Of a stretch of 64,000 nt of DNA, positions 59,300-64,000 are shown piece by piece. The stretch lies in the NCBI GenBank assembly GCA_016787225.1, contig JAEUUY010000026.1:1-64000 (forward strand), read 5' to 3'. The notes below the pieces were generated by a model. The model saw only the letters and a list, made by a program, of their open reading frames with translations, did not search any database and was not told the origin of the DNA. The stretch comes from Chitinophagales bacterium. GTDB lineage: Bacteria > Bacteroidota > Bacteroidia > Chitinophagales > JADJOU01. The number at the start of each line of letters is the position of its first letter. Position 1 is the stretch's first letter. A program made the translations under genes and the position numbers.

Positions 59300-61729
59300 A
59301 TGAATCAAATATTAGAAAAATTGAAAGGGTATTTACCTTATATAGCAGGATTGATATTGATATCTTGTATTATATTTTACCCAGAATTGCAAGGAAAGAA
59401 GTTAAGTGCACATGATGCCGTAACATGGCAAGAAGCCTCTAAGGAGTGGAAAGACTATCAAGATAAAGGTGAAAGTATATTCTGGACTAATAGAATATTT
59501 AGTGGTATGCCACTATTCACGGTTGCCAGTGACATTTCGGGCAATCTAATTTCGAAATATTTTTCAAAATTAGTCTTTGCTTTACCTAACAATGTAGGCT
59601 TTTTATTTTTTCTATTGCTATGCGGATTTGTATCACTTATTCTACTTAATGTCAATAAAAAAATAGCGTTTATTTGTGCTATAGCTCTTGGTTTAAACAC
59701 TTGGATATTAGATTCACTTTGGGCATCTCATCCTACCAAGATTCTATCATTTGCCTTCTTACTGCCAGTCTATGCTGGATTTATATGCTACATGAGAGAT
59801 AACAAGTTGATAGGTTTGATAGCCATTATGCTAGGAATAAATCTCTCAATAGCTTTTGGGCACTATCAGATAGTCTATTACGGAGTAATAGTTTCTGTTA
59901 TTTTAGCTTTATATTTTCTCATAGATTCTATTCGCTCCAAAACGGTGACAGGTTATCTTAAAAAAGGATTCATTACTTTAATATTTGTAGCTATTGGTGC
60001 ACTTCCAAATTTATCTACTTTACTAATAGTCGAAGATTATAATAAAGAAACAATGCGTGGCGGCAAAACAGAACTTGTAAAACCTGAGGCTAACTCTACA
60101 TCCAAGGATGGTGGCTTAGATATCAATTATGCCTTTAGTTGGAGTTATTCATGGGAAGAACTTGTCAATTTTTTCGTTCCTGATGCTACAGGTGGTTCTA
60201 GCAATTATACTGTAAAAGGCAAGAAGTCAAAACTGGCAGAACAACAGGCACAAGCAAGTGGCCAAGAGGAAGTTACTTTGCCATTTTATTGGGGGATTCA
60301 ACCATTTACTGGTGCACCAAATTATTTGGGAGCAATTACGTTATTTCTCTTCATTTTCTCTTTATTCTATTGGAAAAATAATTTCAAATATGCACTTATC
60401 TTCATCTTTGTCCTATCGCTATTTATGGGACTAGGCAGAAGCTTTCTTGGCTTTAACGAATTGCTTTTTCAATACCTACCCCTATACAATAAGTTTAGAA
60501 CACCGACCATGTCTTTTTCTATTCTTAATACTATTTCTGTAATTACAATTGGCTTGGGATTAACTTCTTTCTTCAGAAATGAGAAGAATGAGGTTATGAT
60601 CAAAGCATTAAAATATAGCGCATATACATTCTTAGGATTGCTGATAATAGGATTTGCCATGATATCGAGCGCTGGCTATACGGGAGTTAACGACTTGCAA
60701 ACTTTTGGAGAAAATAAACAGGCGTTGGACCTGATGATAGAAGATAGAGCTTCTTTTTTCAAATCAGACCTTTTAAGAACCTTATTTTTAGTTAGCTTGG
60801 TAGTTGCTGGTTTTTATTTTTACATTCGAAATAAATTTACTTATCAGCATCTTATCATTGCGCTTGGGTTACTGATTTTCTTCGACCTTTGGAGCGTGCA
60901 CAAACGATATCTATCTGCTGATGTTTTTCAAAAAGTAGATAAGCCAGAAGACCTAATTCCTAATGAGGCGTATAATCAATATTTAGAACAGGACAAATCT
61001 CATTTCCGCATTTTCAATACAACTAGCCAAAGTGTATTTAGCAGTAATACGGATGGTTACCGCTTTAGCAACGTGGGTGGATATTCTCCCGCCAAACTAT
61101 ATCGTTACCAAGACCTAATTGACGTGCATTTGTCAAGAGGCAATATGCCTGTGCTCAATATGCTCAACACGAAATATCTCATTGTAGGCACGCAAGACGG
61201 ACAAAAAATGCCACAACAAAATCCTGATGCATGCGGAAATGCATGGTTTATCAAGGAAGTAAAATTTGCGAAAAATGCAAATGAAGAAATGGACTCTATA
61301 GGCACTTTTAATCCTAAAAACACGGTATGGATAGATCAGCGCTTTAAAAACGAAACAAACTTTGCCATCAATGCAGATCCTAGCGCCTCGATAAGTCTTA
61401 CCAAGTATCATCCTGACAATATGGAGTATCAATCAAAATCATCTTCAGGGGGATTTGTAGTATTCTCTGAAATATGGTACAAAGGAAATGAAGATTGGAA
61501 TCTCTATGTCAATGGTAAACCACAAAAACTAGTACGTGTAAATTATCTGCTTCGTGGAGCATATATTCCTGCAGGGAATAATAAGGTGGAGATGAAGTTT
61601 ACAGCTAAGAAATTAGATAGCTATTTAACTCTAGGTTATGTAGCAAGTGTACTAAGTTTTTTACTGATATTAGGACTTGTATATTGGGTTTATTTCCGAC
61701 GAACGACTAGCTCCAATGAGCAGGGATAA
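59300..61729 (+). CDS. YfhO family membrane protein (putative GT-C glycosyltransferase)
   Basis: An 809-residue protein with about 13 membrane helices, among them residues 13-28, 90-107, 112-128, 145-158 and 782-799. YfhO proteins help attach sugars to lipoteichoic acid or wall polymers in Firmicutes. Bacteroidota homologues are common, and the role is unproven. The N-terminal loop SGMPLFTVASDISGN and the PDATGGSSNYTVKGK loop face outward. The large C-terminal soluble part (about 545-775) holds YRFSNVGGYSPAKLYRYQDL. The 3' end overlaps the GT4 gene, so a glycan role is favoured by context. Confidence 0.88.
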   Translation: MNQILEKLKGYLPYIAGLILISCIIFYPELQGKKLSAHDAVTWQEASKEWKDYQDKGESIFWTNRIFSGMPLFTVASDISGNLISKYFSKLVFALPNNVGFLFFLLLCGFVSLILLNVNKKIAFICAIALGLNTWILDSLWASHPTKILSFAFLLPVYAGFICYMRDNKLIGLIAIMLGINLSIAFGHYQIVYYGVIVSVILALYFLIDSIRSKTVTGYLKKGFITLIFVAIGALPNLSTLLIVEDYNKETMRGGKTELVKPEANSTSKDGGLDINYAFSWSYSWEELVNFFVPDATGGSSNYTVKGKKSKLAEQQAQASGQEEVTLPFYWGIQPFTGAPNYLGAITLFLFIFSLFYWKNNFKYALIFIFVLSLFMGLGRSFLGFNELLFQYLPLYNKFRTPTMSFSILNTISVITIGLGLTSFFRNEKNEVMIKALKYSAYTFLGLLIIGFAMISSAGYTGVNDLQTFGENKQALDLMIEDRASFFKSDLLRTLFLVSLVVAGFYFYIRNKFTYQHLIIALGLLIFFDLWSVHKRYLSADVFQKVDKPEDLIPNEAYNQYLEQDKSHFRIFNTTSQSVFSSNTDGYRFSNVGGYSPAKLYRYQDLIDVHLSRGNMPVLNMLNTKYLIVGTQDGQKMPQQNPDACGNAWFIKEVKFAKNANEEMDSIGTFNPKNTVWIDQRFKNETNFAINADPSASISLTKYHPDNMEYQSKSSSGGFVVFSEIWYKGNEDWNLYVNGKPQKLVRVNYLLRGAYIPAGNNKVEMKFTAKKLDSYLTLGYVASVLSFLLILGLVYWVYFRRTTSSNEQG

Positions 61730-62846
61730 ACTAAAGTTACTTACTCTCATTTCATATAAATTTCTTCCAGCTCTCACTGGTGGAGAGATAGCTCATCTTC
61801 ATTTTCACAATCATATCGCTGACTATATCGATAATTATGTGATAGGCAGCAGTAAGAATAATGAAAGTAATTGTATTCTTAAATTTAAACTTATAGCAAA
61901 ATTTAAAAATAAGATTCTGACCTATCTTCAAATTCCGTACTTATATGCTATAATATCAACAATAAAAAAAGAAAGAATAGATGTGCTAATGTGCTCGCAC
62001 CCCTATCTTGGCTTATCGTCATATTGTGCAGCCAAATGGTGTGGGATAAAACTCATATCCTATAGTCATAATATTGAATCAGAAAGGTTTAGAACCCTAG
62101 GGAAATGGTGGTCTCCAATATTATTTCATTATGAGAAATGGGTGCTATCTGTAAGTGAAATTACATTTTTTGTCACAGAAGAAGATAGAAGGTGGGCAAT
62201 AAAAAACTACAATCTAGATGTCGCGAAAACTAAAGTATCACCATTCGGAATAAATATAGATCATAAACCGCACAAAGACCTTCAATATAGAAAAAAATTA
62301 CAAACCAAATATGGTCTACAAGAAGATTCGAAAATTCTTTATTTTATAGGCACCTTCCCCTATGAACCGAATAATCAAGCTGTAAATTTCATAATCGATG
62401 AAATCAATCCACGATTGAAAAAAACCGACCTAAAATACAAGATACTTGTAATTGGGAAAAATTTGGATGTGGAAACGCAGAAAAAAATACAAGTCGAAGA
62501 CTCTATAGAATATTTGGGCTTTATAGATGATATAAGAGAAATACTAGATAGTGCCGACATTATGCTCAATCCTATGCTCCTCGGGGGAGGTATTAAAACG
62601 AAAGCCGTAGAAGCTCTGGGGCATAACATCAAAGTTGTGAGTACTTCCAACGGTGCATTTGGATTAGACCCCACAGTATGCCGCGGCATGTTATTTATAT
62701 CGGCAGATAATGACTGGGAAGAGTTTGTTTCAAATATTCTTTTAGCTTCTAAAACTCAATCTGAAATTTCACCAAAATTTTACGAGCATTATTATTGGGG
62801 CGCGGTGACTAAGAGGGTGGTAGATGATATTCAAACTTTACTTTGA
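61716..62846 (+). CDS. Glycosyltransferase family 4 protein
   Basis: A 376-residue GT-B glycosyltransferase from ATG 61716 (MSRDKLKLLTLIS; the upstream TTG at 61677 is inside yfhO and unlikely). The N-terminal acceptor domain has PALTGGEIAHLHF and a YSHNIESERFR segment. The C-terminal donor domain has FIGTFPYEPNNQAV, YLGFIDDIREIL and NPMLLGGGIKTKAVEALGHN, the last near the family's E-x7-E-like region. It probably adds a sugar to an LPS, capsule or exopolysaccharide intermediate. It overlaps yfhO by 14 bases. Its end overlaps the convergent methyltransferase gene by 9 bases. Confidence 0.9.
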   Translation: MSRDKLKLLTLISYKFLPALTGGEIAHLHFHNHIADYIDNYVIGSSKNNESNCILKFKLIAKFKNKILTYLQIPYLYAIISTIKKERIDVLMCSHPYLGLSSYCAAKWCGIKLISYSHNIESERFRTLGKWWSPILFHYEKWVLSVSEITFFVTEEDRRWAIKNYNLDVAKTKVSPFGINIDHKPHKDLQYRKKLQTKYGLQEDSKILYFIGTFPYEPNNQAVNFIIDEINPRLKKTDLKYKILVIGKNLDVETQKKIQVEDSIEYLGFIDDIREILDSADIMLNPMLLGGGIKTKAVEALGHNIKVVSTSNGAFGLDPTVCRGMLFISADNDWEEFVSNILLASKTQSEISPKFYEHYYWGAVTKRVVDDIQTLL

Positions 62847-63500
62847 AATAATAGCTGTACCTCCATTGTCAGGTATTGGTGTATAGCCAATTTTTAATTC
62901 AGCACAAAACTTTACTACAGCTTCTCTAGCGCCTTTATAACCTTCATTATTGAAGTCATGAATAAAAATATAACCTCCTAGCTCCAATTTAGGATAGAAA
63001 AAATGAAGTCCCTCATATATAGGCTGATATAAATCTGCATCAAGACTTACAAAACAAAAACTGTCTTCAAGTCCAGCTGTCGTTTCAGGAAAAAAACCTT
63101 TTTTTACAATACAATTTTCTTTGTTGATCATTTTTGACAATACTAACTCTACGCTTGTATTTGAAAAATTTTGTTCCCCTGTTGAATAGTTATCCATTAT
63201 TTCAGCTAAGATATCTCTTTTATCAAAACCTTCAAAAGTATCAAACAAATAAAGTTTTCGTTCAGGGAAAAGCTTGTTTAATTTTTCTGAAAAATTGCCC
63301 TTATAAACACCAACCTCAGCTAGATTTCCTCTTACATTTTTTAATTTAATCTCATTAGCGCATAACTCTAAAGATCCGTAGCGAACAAAATCGAAGTTTG
63401 CGTCTAGTAATGATTTTTTAGAATAAAAACTTAGTGACTTGACAACATATAAATTATAATTCTTTAGAAATCTGGCGATGAAAAGAAATATTGCTCTCAT
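62838..63500 (-). CDS. TylF/MycF-family O-methyltransferase
   Basis: A 220-residue SAM-dependent methyltransferase. The SAM site is GNLAEVGVYKGNFSEKL (about 58-74), and the metal-binding/catalytic region includes FCFVSLDADLYQPIYEGLHFFYPKL and YIFIHDFNNEGYKGAREAV, typical of TylF/MycF sugar methyltransferases. The N-terminus has a short hydrophobic patch but no clear signal. Next to GT4 and GT2 genes it probably methylates a sugar in a surface glycan. It converges on the GT4 gene with a 9-base overlap. Confidence 0.88.
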   Translation of the reverse strand: MRAIFLFIARFLKNYNLYVVKSLSFYSKKSLLDANFDFVRYGSLELCANEIKLKNVRGNLAEVGVYKGNFSEKLNKLFPERKLYLFDTFEGFDKRDILAEIMDNYSTGEQNFSNTSVELVLSKMINKENCIVKKGFFPETTAGLEDSFCFVSLDADLYQPIYEGLHFFYPKLELGGYIFIHDFNNEGYKGAREAVVKFCAELKIGYTPIPDNGGTAIISK

Positions 63501-63544
63501 TTTGTTTAGTTGAAAAAGTTCAAATTACATTTTGATATAGAGTG

Positions 63545-63569
63545 ATTCCTAGCACCTATAGCTAGGAAT
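63545..63569. terminator. Hairpin between the GT2 and TylF-type genes
   Basis: A perfect 9-bp stem has arms ATTCCTAGC and GCTAGGAAT around a 7-base loop ACCTATA. It lies 32 bases after the GT2 stop on the minus strand. TTTT follows it only on the plus strand, so terminator function is a guess. Confidence 0.4.
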
Positions 63570-63601
63570 TTTAGATATTAAGGTATATTGTTTAAGTAAA
63601 T

Positions 63602-64000
63602 TCATAATTTTAGTTTAAATCCTTCCCTTAGTCCATTCAATAGACTTTGTCTCTGAGCCGAATTAAATTTAAGATAAAATACAACTCTTGCTAGCAAATG
63701 ATATCCTATTGAGATATATTTGCGTATGCCCGTGTAATGTTTACGAATAAAGTATATCTTATTTCTATTGGAATAGAAAATATAAAATTTAGAGTCATCT
63801 CCGCCAGAACTTACTGAAACAAGGTGAGTAATAACCAATTCTGGAACATACCATAATTTAATTCCTAATTGTATACAGCGATATACGAAATCAGTATCAT
63901 CTGTATAGACAAAGTAGGTTGAATCCATAAGACCGACTGTGTCAAATACAGAATTTTTTATTGACATAAAACATGTGGGCGAGTAGGTAACTAACTGATT
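63602..64000 (-). CDS. Glycosyltransferase family 2, partial (5' end beyond window)
   Basis: The C-terminal about 132 residues of a GT-A glycosyltransferase; the frame is open to the window edge (reading TYSPTCFMSIKNSVFDTVG into the shown part). The DTVGLMDSTYFVYTDDTDFVYRCIQLG segment (near the edge) is the acceptor-side ED-type motif of rhamnosyltransferase-like GT2 proteins, followed by LWYVPELVITHLVS. The end is basic with an amphipathic helix. It forms part of a surface-glycan cluster with the TylF-type and GT4 genes. Confidence 0.85.
   Translation of the reverse strand, partial: NQLVTYSPTCFMSIKNSVFDTVGLMDSTYFVYTDDTDFVYRCIQLGIKLWYVPELVITHLVSVSSGGDDSKFYIFYSNRNKIYFIRKHYTGIRKYISIGYHLLARVVFYLKFNSAQRQSLLNGLREGFKLKL

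Noticed and set aside
1-64000. tRNA or rRNA genes
   Set aside because: No cloverleaf with a GGTTCRAATCC-type T arm and no rRNA-like stretch was found in the intergenic regions that I read.

Overview
The window is a chromosomal segment of a low-GC Bacteroidota bacterium. The evidence is the promoter style (many genes have a TAnnTTTG -7 box just upstream of the start and no Shine-Dalgarno sequence), two type IX secretion cargo proteins (one with a type A C-terminal sorting domain, one with a gliding-motility-type, type B, domain), a DUF4270 lipoprotein next to glmS, a MoxR/DUF58/Bat set, and many phylum-typical family variants. The order within the phylum cannot be fixed from the sequence. No rRNA, tRNA, CRISPR array or complete transposon was seen.

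Layout. 0-6.7 kb: a truncated membrane gene, an acetyltransferase, comF, a VanZ-like gene, gcvH and glyA (one-carbon metabolism), then divergent bamA. 6.7-10.5 kb: an accessory patch with a hierarchical 21/42/126-bp minisatellite and a run of short minus-strand orphan genes and gene fragments, most followed at once by a palindromic element. 10.5-20.5 kb: a pseudouridine synthase, homogentisate dioxygenase, a nucleotidyltransferase pair, polysaccharide deacetylase, acetyltransferase, a secreted subtilase with tandem Cys-rich repeats, and pyrR-pyrB. 20.5-23.8 kb: a restriction-modification locus resembling the pneumococcal Dpn cassettes (below). 23.8-32 kb: lptB, SUI1, Nudix, a giant PKD-type adhesin-like protein, moxR, DUF58 and menB. 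32-43.5 kb: a large transglutaminase/TPR protein, purF, a BatB-BatC fusion, a fatty-acid desaturase, a small unknown gene, a flippase and a bestrophin. 43.5-55.4 kb: an SDR, a short starch-synthase-like protein, DUF4270, glmS, a class A penicillin-binding protein, PAP2, glmM, a TrpG/PabA amidotransferase, a dihaem peroxidase and an ACC-deaminase-like enzyme. 55.5-64 kb: topA, a DUF4440-like protein, AMP nucleosidase, YfhO and surface-glycan genes (GT4, TylF-type methyltransferase, GT2 running off the end).

The most interesting locus is 20.5-23.8 kb. On the minus strand it reads dpnM-like GATC methylase, dpnC-like (DpnI) nuclease, dpnD-like gene, dpnA-like methylase. In pneumococcus the DpnI genes (dpnC, dpnD) and the DpnII genes (dpnM, dpnA, dpnB) are alternative cassettes, because DpnI cuts the Gm6ATC sites that DpnM and DpnA make. 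Here dpnC-dpnD sits between the two methylase genes. The dpnM 3' end is replaced by an interspersed palindromic repeat. The dpnA 5' end is missing, with an added frameshift and nonsense codon. The nuclease keeps all visible catalytic and zinc residues. This looks like a fossil of a DpnII-to-DpnI cassette switch.

A second theme is repeats: three copies of a 148-172 bp MITE-like element with terminal inverted repeats, mosaic palindromes in the accessory patch, and two tandem arrays (6.8 kb and 18 kb) that both show higher-order duplication.
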